Positions 34,528 through 45,034 are shown, counted from the stretch's first letter. The stretch is 64,000 nucleotides of DNA from Agrobacterium sp. RAC06 (GCF_001713475.1 NZ_CP016499.1:2418001-2482000); one strand, 5' to 3'. Translations and numbers: made by a program. The notes: generated by a model not told the origin, from the letters alone.

Positions 34528-36024
34528 TCACTCGATCGGCAGCGGACGCTCCAGCTTCTCGCTTCCCGGCGTCACTGTGCGCATCGAGGCAACCGCGATC
34601 AGCACGATCGCATAGGCGACGAAGTTGTAGATCAGGCCGAGGCTCAGGCCTTCGGCATAAACCTGCTGTCCAGACATCCCTGCAGCAGCATTCCTCGCCA
34701 GATCCGAGAAGAAGATCTCGCTGACGATCGCGATCCCCAATGCGCTTCCCACCTGCTGGATCGCCTGAAGCGCCCCCGATCCGCCACCGGCATCCTGCGG
34801 TGGCACCCCGGCCAGCACGAGCTGGAACATCGGCGCAATCGCAATGCCCATGCCAAGGCCGCTGAGCAGGAACCAGGGCAGGAGCGCCATGCGGTCAATG
34901 CTGTCCCCTACAGTCTGGATCTCGCTCCGCAACAGCCCCATGCCGATCACCACCATGACGACACCGACGACCACACGGATGCGCGGCGCAATACTGCCAA
35001 GGCGGCCTGAAATCAACGAAGCGATGAAGATGCCAACGGAGAAGGGCACGGTGGTCATGCCCGACTGCAGCGGGGTGAGACCATAACCCTGCTGCAGGAA
35101 CATCGCAAAAATCAGAAAGAAGCCGGGCAGCGTCGAGAAGAAGGTCGCAGTCATCAGCGAGCCGATGACATAGTTGCGGTTTTTCATCAGCGCCACGGGT
35201 AAAAGTTCCGGTGCCTTGATGCGGTGCTGGCGACGCTCCCAGAAGCCGAAAGCCACGCCAAAGGGAATGGCCATCGCGACCATCACGAAGCACCAAAGGG
35301 GCCAGCCGAAACCGCGTCCCTCGATCAGCGGGAAGATGATGCAAAAGATCGTCAGGGCAGCCAGAATGATGCCGACGAAATCGTTCTTCAGGCCGGGCTT
35401 GGGCGGAAGTGCCGGGATCAGACGCCAGCCTAGCAGGATCGTCATGATCCCGACTGGAATGTTGATGAGAAAAATCGGCCGCCAGCCAAGCCCGAGTACA
35501 TCGAGACTGATCAGCCACCCGCCGAGGATGGGCCCGGACACCGAAGCGAGGCCGGCGCTGAGGCCGAACAAGGAGAAGGCCGCAGCCCGCTCTTTCGGCG
35601 GGAACATCATCTGGGCAATCGCCAGCACCTGAGGCGTCATCACCGCAGCCCCCGCGCCCTGCAGCAAGCGTGCGACGACCAGCCAGCCGATGTCCGGCGC
35701 CAGGCCGCACAGCAGCGAGGCGATAGTGAAGGCCGCGACACCAACCAGAAACACCTGCTTCTTGCCCCGGACATCCCCGAGACGTCCAAAGGGTAGGAGC
35801 CCGAGCGCGAAGACGAGCACATAGCCGGCCACCACCCACTCGATCTGGCTCGAGGTCGCGCCAAGCTCCGACTGAAGGCTCGGCAGCGCGACATTGACGA
35901 TGGTGACATCAAGCAGGTTCATGAAGTTCGCCAGCATCATGACCGCCAGCGCCGTCCAGCGCTTGGGGTATGGATGCGACGCGTCGGCGCTGATCGCTGG
36001 TGACGCGGGTGTCTTGGTGTGCAC
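34528..36024 (-). CDS. MFS drug-resistance transporter (DHA2 type)
   Basis: 498 residues with about 14 membrane helices. It has MFS motif A LPFGRLGDVRGKKQVFLVG and antiporter motif C region SAGLASVSGPILGGW, typical of EmrB/QacA proton-drug antiporters. I chose the GTG start at 36024 because GGGGAG lies 6 bases upstream and the N-terminus then precedes TM1 by about 25 residues; the ATG at 36183 would add 53 residues reading into repeat DNA. No adjacent EmrA-type adaptor or regulator is present. The substrate is unknown. Confidence 0.9.
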   Translation of the reverse strand: MHTKTPASPAISADASHPYPKRWTALAVMMLANFMNLLDVTIVNVALPSLQSELGATSSQIEWVVAGYVLVFALGLLPFGRLGDVRGKKQVFLVGVAAFTIASLLCGLAPDIGWLVVARLLQGAGAAVMTPQVLAIAQMMFPPKERAAAFSLFGLSAGLASVSGPILGGWLISLDVLGLGWRPIFLINIPVGIMTILLGWRLIPALPPKPGLKNDFVGIILAALTIFCIIFPLIEGRGFGWPLWCFVMVAMAIPFGVAFGFWERRQHRIKAPELLPVALMKNRNYVIGSLMTATFFSTLPGFFLIFAMFLQQGYGLTPLQSGMTTVPFSVGIFIASLISGRLGSIAPRIRVVVGVVMVVIGMGLLRSEIQTVGDSIDRMALLPWFLLSGLGMGIAIAPMFQLVLAGVPPQDAGGGSGALQAIQQVGSALGIAIVSEIFFSDLARNAAAGMSGQQVYAEGLSLGLIYNFVAYAIVLIAVASMRTVTPGSEKLERPLPIE

Positions 36025-36339
36025 TTTTGTCTCCCCGCCCTCGGCGCGCTTGTGCCGTACGGTGTATCGCGCAGCGGGATGGGTCGCAACGGGGCAAAGG
36101 GTGTCCGCTATGCCGAGGTGGGCGTGGGGTCCCATCTCCCCCTTGGTGGGGGAAAGCGATTTCGATGAATTAGGCCAGTGCAAATGGTCTAAACATCAGA
36201 AATCGCAAGTGAGGGGGGCCGTGATGTCGTGGCAACGGAACCGATCCCCTCACCAACAAAATCTGAGGTTTAGCCCTGATCGGGCTAGGCCCTCGATTTT
36301 GTAACCTCTCCCACAAGGGGGGAGAGGGGTATCGCCCCC
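36025..36339. repeat. Repeat-rich intergenic stretch with palindromic units
   Basis: About 315 bp without a gene. It holds several inverted repeats: TCCCCC-TTGGT-GGGGGA (36137-36153), an AGCCC/GGGCT palindrome around a TGATC core (about 36273-36289), and CCTCTCCC/GGGAGAGG (36305-36327) near the end. Such CTCTCCC...GGGGAGAGG units recur between genes in rhizobial chromosomes. The last could act as a terminator for neither gene directly, since the transporters on both sides read leftward. Confidence 0.5.
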
Positions 36340-37254
36340 TCACACCAGCACCAGCAACAAAACCCCGAACACAATCAGCACGCATCCCGCAATCTCCAGC
36401 CTGTTGATCCTCTCCTTGAAGAACAGCACCGACGACGCAAAGGTGAACAGCATCTCGACCTGGGCGAGCGCCTTGACCACCGCCACCTGCTGCAGCGTCA
36501 TAGCCGTGAACCAGCCGAAGGAGGCCGTGGCGCCAACGAAACCGACGAGGGCGCTGACCTTCCAGGCAGCGCGGACGCGGGTCAGCTCTGTCCGATCACG
36601 CCAAGCCATCCAAAGAAACATCGACAGGGTTTGGATCGTGATGACGACGCAAAGCGTGTAGCCGGCCTGCACCATGGCATCCGGCGCGGGCAGGCTCGGG
36701 GCCAGTGACAGTGAGGCGGAGCGGTAGGCGATCGCGGAGACACCGAAGAAGAAACCGGAGGCGAGGCCGATCAGTGCCGTGCGGCTTCCAACCGAGGTGA
36801 CGAGGCTCATGGGCGTGAAGGCCGTACGCGCCACGGAAATCAGCATGACACCAAGGATCGAGACGAGGATTGCGGCGGCCGTGCCCAAGCCGATCGTCTC
36901 TCCGAACAGAAGAAGCGCCAGCAAAGCCGCTTGCGCGGGTTCGGTGCGCGAATAGGCGGTACCGACAGCGAAGTTTCGGAACGAAAAGAGGTGCACGAGC
37001 AGGAAGGTGGCGGTGATCTGCGCGAGCGCCCCGATGACCGCCCAGATCGCAAAGGTCAGCCCCGGCACCGGCAGCGGACGGTCGAGGCCAAGATGCAGGA
37101 TGGCGAGATAGAGGAAGGCGAAGGGCAGGCCGAAGCCAAAGCGGACGAAGGTGGCACCTGTTGTGCCCATCCGGCCTTTAAGGTGTTTTTGCAGCGTCGA
37201 GCGCAGGTTTTGCAGGAAGGCGCTGCCAACCGTGATGAGGGCCCAAAGTTCCAT
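36340..37254 (-). CDS. DMT family transporter (EamA)
   Basis: 304 residues with about ten hydrophobic helices forming two EamA repeats; YSRTEPAQAALLALLLFGE and ALAQVEMLFTFASSVLFFKE are the repeat-end blocks. It is a likely metabolite exporter of unknown substrate, not closely similar to the EamA protein at 29.8 kb. The start is the ATG at 37254. It is followed by the repeat-rich region and then the MFS gene on the same strand, 300 bp away. Confidence 0.88.
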   Translation of the reverse strand: MELWALITVGSAFLQNLRSTLQKHLKGRMGTTGATFVRFGFGLPFAFLYLAILHLGLDRPLPVPGLTFAIWAVIGALAQITATFLLVHLFSFRNFAVGTAYSRTEPAQAALLALLLFGETIGLGTAAAILVSILGVMLISVARTAFTPMSLVTSVGSRTALIGLASGFFFGVSAIAYRSASLSLAPSLPAPDAMVQAGYTLCVVITIQTLSMFLWMAWRDRTELTRVRAAWKVSALVGFVGATASFGWFTAMTLQQVAVVKALAQVEMLFTFASSVLFFKERINRLEIAGCVLIVFGVLLLVLV

Positions 37255-37356
37255 GGGAGAGCGTCCAGAAGAGCCGCAGCGCAGGGATGTCGGCTTGCGG
37301 TAGGAAATCGGAAAGGGGGGAGGTCTTGCCTGAGCTTACGCCTCAGGTCCTGCGGC

Positions 37357-37476
37357 TCACGCCTGACGCTGGCGAATCGTACCGGCGCTGACCGGATGAA
37401 AACGCGCGGGCAGGCGCTTGCGGTCCTGCAGGACCACGACCCGCTCCATTGCAGAAATCGCCATCTTCTTTCCCAT
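37357..37476 (-). CDS. Possible small basic protein (39 residues)
   Basis: A short frame encoding MGKKMAISAMERVVVL and then an Arg/Lys/Gln-rich tail. It sits alone in the 318-bp gap between an EamA gene and the HAD gene. Two ATGs (37476, 37464) are both preceded by GGAAAAG/GGGAAAGAAG with short spacing. Its codons look GC-biased like real genes, but no family is recognised. It could be a conserved small protein or chance. Confidence 0.3.
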   Translation of the reverse strand: MGKKMAISAMERVVVLQDRKRLPARFHPVSAGTIRQRQA

Positions 37477-37572
37477 CTTTTCCAGATAGCACTTCCCGAA
37501 GCGGCGACCAATGCTAATTAGAGGCAACGCGCCTGATGTCGTCAGGCCTTTCGCACTGCCCAAGAGGACCTG

Positions 37573-38292
37573 ATGAACACGCCAGCCAAGATCCCCTCGC
37601 CCGCCGATTTTTCCCATGTGCGCGACTGGGTCTTCGACCTCGACAACACGCTCTATCCGCATCACATCAACCTCTTCGCGCAGATCGATACGAACATGAC
37701 CGCCTTCGTGTCCGAGCTTTTGCAGCTGGAGCCGGCCGAGGCGAAGCTTCTGCAGAAGCGCTACTACCACGAACACGGGACGACGCTTGCCGGGCTGATG
37801 CTGCATCACAAGGTCGATCCGAACGCGTTTCTGGAACGGGCGCATGCGATCGACTATTCGGCGCTTCTCCCCGACGAGGTCCTGGGGTCTGCGATCAAGC
37901 GGCTGCCGGGCCGCAAATTCATCTTCACCAACGGCACGGTTGCGCATGCGGAAGCGGCGGCCCGGGCACTCGGCATCCTCGACCATTTCGACGACATCTT
38001 CGACATTGTCGCTGCCGATTACGTACCGAAGCCGGCAGGCGCGACCTACGACAAGTTTGCGAGCCTCAACCGCATCGACACGAAACATGCCGCGATGTTC
38101 GAAGACCTGCCGCGCAATCTGATGGTGCCAAAGGCACTCGGCATGAAGACGGTGCTGCTCGTGCCCCGTAATCTCGACACCGCGATCCTTGAGACCTGGG
38201 AGCGGGTCGAGCATATCGATGCCGATATCGTCGACTACCTCACTGACGATCTCACCAGCTTCCTGCAGCGGCTGCTCTCCGATCCAGCGTGA
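37573..38292 (+). CDS. Pyrimidine 5'-nucleotidase (HAD family)
   Basis: A 239-residue HAD hydrolase of the SDT1-like pyrimidine 5'-nucleotidase group: motif I FDLDNTLYP with the catalytic Asp pair, motif II IFTNGT, motif III region KPAGATY and motif IV FEDLPRNL. It probably dephosphorylates UMP/CMP-type nucleotides. This gene is a common neighbour of dapD in rhizobia. The ribosome site is GAGGACCTG before the ATG. Confidence 0.9.
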   Translation: MNTPAKIPSPADFSHVRDWVFDLDNTLYPHHINLFAQIDTNMTAFVSELLQLEPAEAKLLQKRYYHEHGTTLAGLMLHHKVDPNAFLERAHAIDYSALLPDEVLGSAIKRLPGRKFIFTNGTVAHAEAAARALGILDHFDDIFDIVAADYVPKPAGATYDKFASLNRIDTKHAAMFEDLPRNLMVPKALGMKTVLLVPRNLDTAILETWERVEHIDADIVDYLTDDLTSFLQRLLSDPA

Positions 38293-38400
38293 GCACAAGC
38301 TTACGAAAGTTTCATGCAGCTTACCGAGAGTTAAGTAGGGCCTGAGCCTTGCCGCCGTTACGGTTATCCCATCGAAGCAGACACTTGAAAGGATATCCCA

Positions 38401-39084
38401 ATGAACGGCAAGACCCTGACGCTGGCCGCCGTGGCAGCCTCCCTGCTCATCGGCACGACCGCCGGCGGCGCCTTTGCGCAGGACCGCGGCGAGCGCCGTG
38501 GCGGTCCGGAAGTGATGTTCGTGCAGATGCTGCAGCAGCACGACACCAACAAGGACGGCAAGATCAGCAAGGAAGAAGCGACGGCTGCGGGCAAAGCAAT
38601 GTTCACCGCCATCGATGCCGACAAGGACGGCGTGCTCATCCCTGGCGAGATGCGCCAGCATCGGGAAGCGATGCGCGAAGAGCACAAGGCGGCCCGGGAA
38701 GCCATGCGGGCCGAGCGCCAGGCGGAACGCGAAGCCGCCAAGGCCGATGCGTCCACCCCACCCCAGGGTGGCGCACCGCAGGAGCAGGCCATGAACGGCG
38801 ACGGTCCCGGTCGGGATGGCCGAGGCCATGACGGCAAAGGACATGAAGGCAAGCGCCATGGCTGGCACAACGAGCGCGCCGATCGCGGCGGGGATCGCGG
38901 TGGCCGAGACGGCATGCGCGGCGAGGGCCGGATGATGCGGGTGGCCGATACCGACGAGAACGGCCAGATCAGCCAGGCGGAAGCGACCGCCATGGCCGAC
39001 CGGATGTTCACCCGGATGGACCGTAACAATGACGGCGTCATCAGCGCCGAAGATATGCCGAAGCGGCCGGTCATGATGCGCTGA
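38401..39084 (+). CDS. EF-hand calcium-binding secreted protein
   Basis: 227 residues: signal peptide (1-24, ending AFAQ), then four EF-hand loops, DTNKDGKISKEE, DADKDGVLIPGE, DTDENGQISQAE and DRNNDGVISAED. Two lie before and two after a middle region rich in Arg/Glu/Ala and Gly/Asp/His. All loops keep Asp at positions 1 and 3 and an acidic residue near 12, so calcium binding is likely. It acts in the periplasm or outside the cell; its role is unknown. Confidence 0.92.
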   Translation: MNGKTLTLAAVAASLLIGTTAGGAFAQDRGERRGGPEVMFVQMLQQHDTNKDGKISKEEATAAGKAMFTAIDADKDGVLIPGEMRQHREAMREEHKAAREAMRAERQAEREAAKADASTPPQGGAPQEQAMNGDGPGRDGRGHDGKGHEGKRHGWHNERADRGGDRGGRDGMRGEGRMMRVADTDENGQISQAEATAMADRMFTRMDRNNDGVISAEDMPKRPVMMR

Positions 39085-39115
39085 TTGCGCGATCACATCA
39101 CCAAATCAACTGACG

Positions 39116-39137
39116 GCGGCCCCTCATGGGGCCGCTT
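39116..39137. terminator. Bidirectional terminator between EF-hand and LOG genes
   Basis: GCGGCCCC (39116-39123) pairs perfectly with GGGGCCGC (39128-39135) around TCAT, followed by TTCG. It sits at the meeting point of the convergent genes and overlaps the LOG gene's last codons. Confidence 0.55.
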
Positions 39138-40002
39138 CGTCGTTCAGATCATAGAAATCAGCGATGATCTTCCAGGCCTCTTCGGCCGTTTCGGCGAACT
39201 GGAAAAGCTCTAGATCGTCAGGGGCGATCGTGCCGAAGGCGGCGAGCGCCTCGAAGTTGATGATGTCCTCCCAGAAGGCGCGGGAGAAAAGGATCAGCGG
39301 GATCGGCGCCATACGCTTGGTCTGAATGAGCGTGATCGTCTCGAAAAATTCGTCCAGCGTGCCGAAGCCGCCTGGAAAGATGGTGATCGCCTTGGCGCGC
39401 ATCAGGAAATGCATCTTGCGGATGGCGAAATAGTGGAAGTTGAAGCTGAGCTCCGGCGTCACATAGGGATTGGGCGCCTGCTCGTGCGGCAGGACGATGT
39501 TGAGGCCGATCGAGGGCGCGCCGACCTCCTGGGCCCCGCGATTGCCAGCTTCCATGACACCGGGGCCCCCGCCGGTCACGACCACATATTCCTGGTAGCC
39601 GCTGTGTTGTGCATGCTCAGAGCAGAGTTGAGCAAACTTGCGGGCTTCCTCATAATAGATCGAAGCGTCTTCCAGGTTCTTCTTCTGGATATCGTTCTTC
39701 GCCGCCCAGGCAGCTTCGCCGGGCGCGGGGATGCGCGCGCCGCCGAACATGACGACCGTCGACTTGATGTTTCGTTCGGTGAGGATCATTTCCGTCTTCA
39801 GCAATTCGAGCTGTAGACGCACCGGCCGAAGTTCCTCGCGGCAGAGGAATTCATCGTCGACATAGGCAAGCGTATAGGACGAAGACGCCGATTGCGGCGT
39901 GCGCGGAATGACTTCAGCCGTCTGCTTGTCGGTCGAGCTATCCTTCAGCGGATCCCAGGATCCGTCCTTGCGTCTGTGCTTGCCATTCTTCCACCGTGCC
40001 AT
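39124..40002 (-). CDS. LOG-family (TIGR00730) nucleotide-binding protein
   Basis: 292 residues with a Rossmann-type lysine decarboxylase-like/LOG domain: VTGGGPGVMEAGNRGA and the signature PGGFGTLDEFFE. LOG proteins release adenine or cytokinin bases from nucleoside 5'-monophosphates, so AMP or cytokinin-nucleotide hydrolysis is possible. The basic N-terminus (MARWKNGKHRRKDGSW) is typical of rhizobial long forms. The start at 40002 has AGGAAGAGG upstream; the same frame runs antisense into dapD, which is not coding. Confidence 0.9.
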   Translation of the reverse strand: MARWKNGKHRRKDGSWDPLKDSSTDKQTAEVIPRTPQSASSSYTLAYVDDEFLCREELRPVRLQLELLKTEMILTERNIKSTVVMFGGARIPAPGEAAWAAKNDIQKKNLEDASIYYEEARKFAQLCSEHAQHSGYQEYVVVTGGGPGVMEAGNRGAQEVGAPSIGLNIVLPHEQAPNPYVTPELSFNFHYFAIRKMHFLMRAKAITIFPGGFGTLDEFFETITLIQTKRMAPIPLILFSRAFWEDIINFEALAAFGTIAPDDLELFQFAETAEEAWKIIADFYDLNDEAAP

Positions 40003-40140
40003 GCCTCTTCCTTTCCAAAGCGCAGAGCTCCCACGGCTGTTTTCTTCCAGCCCTTTATGCGCTAGAGCTTTGCGCGAATTTTCGATCAGATCCTGATCGG
40101 TTCCATCCCCACGGTAGACAACGAAGTTTAAGGAATTCAG

Positions 40141-41001
40141 ATGAGCGCCACCGATCTCGCCCAGCTCGAACACGTCATCGAAGCGGCATTCGACAACCGC
40201 GATACGGTTTCGACCACCACCACGGGCGAGATCCGCGACGCGGTCGAAACAGCGCTCAACCTCCTGGACAGCGGCCAGGTTCGTGTCGCAGCCCGTGGCG
40301 AAGACGGGACCTGGACCGTGCATCAGTGGCTGAAGAAGGCCGTGCTCCTCTCCTTCCGTCTGAACGACATGGAAGTCGTGAAGGGCGGTCCGGGTGCTTC
40401 CACCTGGTGGGACAAGGTGCCGTCGAAGTTCGAAGGCTGGGGCGAAAGCGAATTCCGCTCGGCCGGCTTCCGCGCCGTACCGAACGCCGTTGTCCGCCGC
40501 TCGGCTTACGTGTCCAAGGGCGTCGTCCTGATGCCGTCCTTCGTCAATCTCGGCGCCTATGTCGGTGAAAACACCATGGTTGACACCTGGGCGACGGTCG
40601 GCTCCTGCGCCCAGATCGGCGCGAACGTGCATCTGTCCGGCGGCGTCGGCATCGGCGGCGTGCTTGAGCCGCTGCAGGCCGGCCCGACGATCATCGAGGA
40701 CAATTGCTTCATCGGTGCCCGCTCGGAAGTCGTTGAAGGCTGCATCATCCGCGAAGGCTCGGTTCTCGGCATGGGCGTTTACATCGGCAAGTCGACCAAG
40801 ATCGTCGACCGAGCCACCGGCGAAGTGATGTATGGCGAAGTGCCGCCCTATTCCGTCGTCGTTGCCGGCTCCATGCCGTCGGGCAATGCGGTCATGGCAA
40901 ACGGCTTGGCCGCACCGCATCTCTACTGCGCCGTCATCGTCAAGCGCGTCGATGAAAAGACCCGCTCGAAGACCGGCATCAACGAATTGCTGCGCGACTA
41001 A
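40141..41001 (+). CDS. dapD: Tetrahydrodipicolinate N-succinyltransferase
   Basis: Transfers succinyl from succinyl-CoA in the lysine/diaminopimelate pathway. The 286-residue protein has an N-terminal helical domain, [12 protein letters not shown], and a left-handed beta helix of hexapeptides with [15 protein letters not shown] and [15 protein letters not shown]. The AAGGAA ribosome site is adequate. It works with dapE 500 bp downstream. Confidence 0.97.
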   Translation: MSATDLAQLEHVIEAAFDNRDTVSTTTTGEIRDAVETALNLLDSGQVRVAARGEDGTWTVHQWLKKAVLLSFRLNDMEVVKGGPGASTWWDKVPSKFEGWGESEFRSAGFRAVPNAVVRRSAYVSKGVVLMPSFVNLGAYVGENTMVDTWATVGSCAQIGANVHLSGGVGIGGVLEPLQAGPTIIEDNCFIGARSEVVEGCIIREGSVLGMGVYIGKSTKIVDRATGEVMYGEVPPYSVVVAGSMPSGNAVMANGLAAPHLYCAVIVKRVDEKTRSKTGINELLRD

Positions 41002-41006
41002 AGCGG

Positions 41007-41387
41007 ATGTCCGGGCCGGGGCGAGAGACGACGGTCGGCTGGGCGCTCTTCCTTTGGGACGGGCGCATCGGCCGGCGCATCTTCATCCTCGGCACCCTTT
41101 TCTGGATGATGACGAACGCGGCCGTGATCGCGTTCGTCACGGGCCAATCAGACGAGCAGGTCGCACCCGGCTTCCTCTCGCTCTTCCTCGCCTCTGCTTC
41201 CCTCTCCCTCCTGTCGTTGCTGATGCTCGGCACCAAGAGGCTGCACGATATCGGCATGCCGGGCGTGGTGGCGGCGCTCCTGATCATGCCTGCGTTCTCA
41301 CTGATCATCTTCTTCGCGCTCTGCGTCTGGCCCTCGGTCGAGGATGACAACCGCTATGGACCGGGTCCTGATATGCGTTCGACCTGA
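41007..41387 (+). CDS. DUF805 membrane protein
   Basis: 126 residues with the DUF805 start WDGRIGRRIFILGTLFW, about three membrane helices, and the conserved KRLHDIGMPGVVAAL loop. It is inserted five bases after dapD and probably cotranscribed with dapD and dapE. Function is unknown. Confidence 0.9.
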   Translation: MSGPGRETTVGWALFLWDGRIGRRIFILGTLFWMMTNAAVIAFVTGQSDEQVAPGFLSLFLASASLSLLSLLMLGTKRLHDIGMPGVVAALLIMPAFSLIIFFALCVWPSVEDDNRYGPGPDMRST

Positions 41388-41500
41388 GGGGGGCGCGTGG
41401 TGGGTGACAGGCTCCGGCGGATCGGCTAAGTCTGCCTTATCTTCTCAAGGCACCGACGGCCGGGCTGAACCGGCACTCGGTCAATCCCGTAAAAGTTTTC

Positions 41501-42694
41501 ATGACCACTACCAATCCCGTCGATATCCTCCAGGCCCTTATCCGCTGCCCCTCCGTCACGCCCGCCGAAGGCGGCGCGCTTGATGTGCTGGAAGGCCTCC
41601 TTTCGCCTCTCGGCTTCAAGGTCGATCGTATGGTCGCAAGCGACGAGGGCACGCCTGATATCGAGAACCTCTATGCCCGGGCCGGATCTGATGGACCGCA
41701 TCTGATGTTTGCGGGCCATAGCGATGTCGTGCCCGTTGGTGCCGAGACCGACTGGAGCGCTGGCCCGTTCTCGGGCGACGTTCGTGACGGAATGCTCTAT
41801 GGCCGTGGCGCTGTTGATATGAAGGGCGGGATCGCCTGCTTCATCGCGGCTTATGCGCGGCTGGTCGAAGCCGGTAAGCTGCCGAAGGGCTCGGTCTCGC
41901 TGCTTATCACCGGCGACGAGGAAGGACCCGCCGTCAACGGCACGGTGAAGTTGCTCGAATGGGCGGCGACGCGTGGCGAGCGCTGGGACGCCTGCCTGGT
42001 CGGTGAGCCGACCAATCCCGATGCACTCGGCGACATGATCAAGATCGGCCGGCGGGGCTCGGTTTCGGGCACCGTTACGGTGAAGGGCGTGCAGGGTCAC
42101 GCGGCCTATCCGCATCTCGCCGACAATCCGGTGCGCGGGGCGCTGTCGCTGGCGAAAAGCCTGATGTACCCGGCCTTCGATCAGGGCACGGAAAACTTCC
42201 AACCGTCCAACCTCGAAGTGACCACCATCGATGTCGGCAATGCGGCAACGAATGTCATCCCGGCATCCGCTCGCTTCAAGTTCAACATCCGCTTCAACGA
42301 TCTGTGGACCGCCGACAGCGTCAAGGCCGAGATCATTCGCCGGCTCGAAGCTGCGGCTGTGGATCCCGAGCTTCGCCCGGATCGCGCTGCGATCGGCTAC
42401 GATATCGTCTGGTCGGAGCGTCCGAGCCATGTTTTCCTGACGCGCAACAACGCGCTGATCGCCTCGCTGTCGGGTGCAATCGAGACGGTAACGGGCAAGA
42501 CGCCGAAGCTCTCGACCACCGGCGGCACATCGGATGCCCGGTTCATCAAGGATTATTGCCCGGTGGTCGAATTCGGCCTTGTCGGGCAGACCATGCACAT
42601 GGTCGACGAAAGGGTTGCCGTTTCGGATCTGGAAACGCTCACCGTGATCTACCAGACCTTCATCGAACAGTGGTTCGCCCATGCCGACGCTTAA
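41501..42694 (+). CDS. dapE: Succinyl-diaminopimelate desuccinylase
   Basis: Zinc M20 hydrolase releasing LL-diaminopimelate. The 397-residue protein shows [22 protein letters not shown], the catalytic [12 protein letters not shown], the dimerisation lid with [17 protein letters not shown], and the [11 protein letters not shown] close. The start codon has only a weak ribosome site. It overlaps the next membrane protein gene by 14 bases. Confidence 0.97.
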   Translation: MTTTNPVDILQALIRCPSVTPAEGGALDVLEGLLSPLGFKVDRMVASDEGTPDIENLYARAGSDGPHLMFAGHSDVVPVGAETDWSAGPFSGDVRDGMLYGRGAVDMKGGIACFIAAYARLVEAGKLPKGSVSLLITGDEEGPAVNGTVKLLEWAATRGERWDACLVGEPTNPDALGDMIKIGRRGSVSGTVTVKGVQGHAAYPHLADNPVRGALSLAKSLMYPAFDQGTENFQPSNLEVTTIDVGNAATNVIPASARFKFNIRFNDLWTADSVKAEIIRRLEAAAVDPELRPDRAAIGYDIVWSERPSHVFLTRNNALIASLSGAIETVTGKTPKLSTTGGTSDARFIKDYCPVVEFGLVGQTMHMVDERVAVSDLETLTVIYQTFIEQWFAHADA

Positions 42695-43277
42695 AGAGGT
42701 CGAGTTCTATCTCAGGGGCCTCTGGCTGCTGTTCAAGCAGGATCCGTCAGGCTTTTCCTATCTCGACCTGACCGACCGCGGCGCGATGCGCTCTTTCTGG
42801 GCCGTGCTCTGGGCGCTGCCCGCGATCCTGATCTCGTTTGCCTGGTGGCGGCTGCTCTATCTCCAGGGCCTGCCGGAGGGGACGGAGACAGGCGCCCTGT
42901 TCTTCTTCCGCCTGGCGCTGGTCGAGGCCTCCAACTGGCTGTTTCCGCTGATATTGCTTGGCATTCTCTGCTGGATGGTCGGGACCGGCGAGAAATACGC
43001 ATCGATGGTCGTGGCGATCAACTGGCTTGCTCTGCCGGTCTCCTATTCCTACGGCCTTCTGGTCCTGTTGATGATGTTCCTGCCCGGCCTGGCAGGCCTC
43101 GTGGCGCTGTTGTGGTTTCTGCTGATGATCACCGTCATCGCGGCGCTCTTCCGCATCATACGCATGATCGTCGGCGACCAGTTGCTGATGGTCTCAACCA
43201 TCGTTCTGATCCTGCTCGTGCCCGCCATGATCATTGCCGAGGTGCTGGAACGCTATCTCGGCGTCTATCCGGGTTGA
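42681..43277 (+). CDS. Hypothetical multi-pass membrane protein
   Basis: 198 residues with about five membrane helices (e.g. [39 protein letters not shown]). The N-terminus, [19 protein letters not shown], looks amphipathic and membrane-facing; the overall pattern recalls Yip1-like proteins but the match is not firm. It overlaps dapE by 14 bases and is cotranslated, a rhizobial arrangement. Function is unknown. Confidence 0.8.
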   Translation: MPTLKEVEFYLRGLWLLFKQDPSGFSYLDLTDRGAMRSFWAVLWALPAILISFAWWRLLYLQGLPEGTETGALFFFRLALVEASNWLFPLILLGILCWMVGTGEKYASMVVAINWLALPVSYSYGLLVLLMMFLPGLAGLVALLWFLLMITVIAALFRIIRMIVGDQLLMVSTIVLILLVPAMIIAEVLERYLGVYPG

Positions 43278-43287
43278 GCCTTGAGCC

Positions 43288-44055
43288 TCAGCCGCTGAAC
43301 GGCTCGTCGCCGGGATAGTCCACAGCCATGAAGAACAGTCCTTCCGGTGGCGCGACCGGCCCGCAGGCTGCACGATCACGGGCTTCGAGTGCAGCGCGCA
43401 CATCGGCCGGTGTCATCTTGCCCTCGCCGGCAAGCTTCAAGGTGCCGGCGAAAGACCGGATCTGATTGTGCAGAAAGCTTTGGGCCGTGGCGCGGATCTC
43501 GATGAGATTGTCGGAGCGCGTGACATCCAGGCGATCCAGCGTGCGGACTGGGCTCTTCGCCTGGCAATGGGCCGAGCGGAAGGTGGTGAAGTCGTGGTGA
43601 CCGACAAGCTGCTGCGCCGCCGCATGCATCGCCTCGTGATCGAGCGGCTTCGGCACCCACCAGGCACGTTTGTCCTCCAGCGCGAGACGCGCCGGGCGGG
43701 TGATGATGCGGTAGAGATAATGCCGGCGGAGCGCCGAGAAGCGGGCGTCGAACTCATCAGGTACGGCCTGCACATCGATTACGGCGACCTGTTCCGACGC
43801 CATGGCAAGATGAGCGTTCAGCGCGTTGCGCAGCTTGTGCGGCTCCCAGGCGCGGGAAAGATCTGCATGGATGACCTGGCCCATGGCATGGACACCGGAA
43901 TCGGTACGACCTGCGCCCCGGATCACGACAGTCTCGCTGGTCAAAGACAGGATCGCTTGTTCGAGGGCGGTCTGGATGGAGTGGCCGTTGTCCTGGCGCT
44001 GCCAGCCGACATAGGCCGAGCCATCATATTCGACGGTCATCCGGAAGCGGGGCAT
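43288..44055 (-). CDS. truA: tRNA pseudouridine(38-40) synthase
   Basis: Isomerises uridines 38-40 in tRNA anticodon arms. The 255-residue protein starts [18 protein letters not shown] and has the catalytic Asp motif [15 protein letters not shown] and the [13 protein letters not shown]-terminal block. Its start overlaps the fmt stop (TGATG), so it is coupled to fmt. It is convergent with the membrane protein gene. Confidence 0.96.
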   Translation of the reverse strand: MPRFRMTVEYDGSAYVGWQRQDNGHSIQTALEQAILSLTSETVVIRGAGRTDSGVHAMGQVIHADLSRAWEPHKLRNALNAHLAMASEQVAVIDVQAVPDEFDARFSALRRHYLYRIITRPARLALEDKRAWWVPKPLDHEAMHAAAQQLVGHHDFTTFRSAHCQAKSPVRTLDRLDVTRSDNLIEIRATAQSFLHNQIRSFAGTLKLAGEGKMTPADVRAALEARDRAACGPVAPPEGLFFMAVDYPGDEPFSG

Positions 44056-44999
44056 CAGGCGATCACCGTGCCCTTGGGGAGTGGGGTGCCACGCAGGAAG
44101 TCTTCGGCGTTCAGTGCCTTGCCGCCGGCCTTCTGGAGGCGGACGAGGCTGATTGCGCCCGTACCGCAAGCGATCGTCAGGTGCTCGTCAAGGGCCGTGC
44201 CGGCAGCCGCCAACACTTCATCCTTCTCGGCGAGATGCGAGGCGAGGAGCTTGACGCGTTCGAGCTTGCCATTGACCTCGATCTCGGTCCAGGCGCCCGG
44301 GAAGGGCGAGAGGCCGCGGATATGGTTGTGGACCTCAGTTGCCGAACGGGAGAAGTCGACGCGGGTCTCGGCCTTGTCGATCTTTGTCGCGTAGAGCACA
44401 CCGTCTTCGGCCTGGGAGACGGTTACGAGTGTTCCAGCTTCCAGCCCCGCCATTGCCTCGACCATGGCTTCGGCGCCGGCCAAGCTCAGAGCGTCGTGCA
44501 GTTCGCCGGCGGTCATGTCGGGACCGATCGCAACCTTGCGTGTGAGTGCTACGGGGCCCGTGTCGAGGCCCTTGTCCATTTTCATCACCATCATCCCGGT
44601 CTCGGCATCGCCGGCCATGATGGCGCGCTGGATGGGGGCAGCCCCTCGCCAGCGCGGCAGCAGGGAGGCATGGCCGTTATAGGCGCCGAGACGCGTGCCG
44701 TTGAGGATCGCCTCCGGCAACAGCAAGCCATAGGCAACGACCACCGCGACATCGGCCTCAAGCGCGACAAAGGCATCACGGTCGGCCGGATCGCGGAAAT
44801 TCAGGGGGTGGCGGACTTCGATGCCGAGGTCTTCGGCCGCCTGATGCACCGGCGACTTCTGCAGGTCCAGGCCACGGCGACCGCCCGGACGGGGCGGTTG
44901 CGAGTAAGCGGCGACGATCTCGTGGCCTGCCGCATGCAAGGCTTTCAGGGTCGCGACGGAAAAGTCCGGCGTGCCCATGAAGATGATGCGAAGTGCCAT
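44055..44999 (-). CDS. fmt: Methionyl-tRNA formyltransferase
   Basis: Formylates initiator Met-tRNA. The 314-residue protein has the N-terminal Rossmann start [11 protein letters not shown], the [16 protein letters not shown] catalytic block and [16 protein letters not shown] use the ATG at 44999; a TTG at 45014 is also in frame. It belongs with def upstream; a RIME-like repeat fills the gap. Confidence 0.96.
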   Translation of the reverse strand: MALRIIFMGTPDFSVATLKALHAAGHEIVAAYSQPPRPGGRRGLDLQKSPVHQAAEDLGIEVRHPLNFRDPADRDAFVALEADVAVVVAYGLLLPEAILNGTRLGAYNGHASLLPRWRGAAPIQRAIMAGDAETGMMVMKMDKGLDTGPVALTRKVAIGPDMTAGELHDALSLAGAEAMVEAMAGLEAGTLVTVSQAEDGVLYATKIDKAETRVDFSRSATEVHNHIRGLSPFPGAWTEIEVNGKLERVKLLASHLAEKDEVLAAAGTALDEHLTIACGTGAISLVRLQKAGGKALNAEDFLRGTPLPKGTVIA

Positions 45000-45034
45000 T
45001 CTGTCAGCCTTCAAGCGCGGGTTAAACTACGCCC

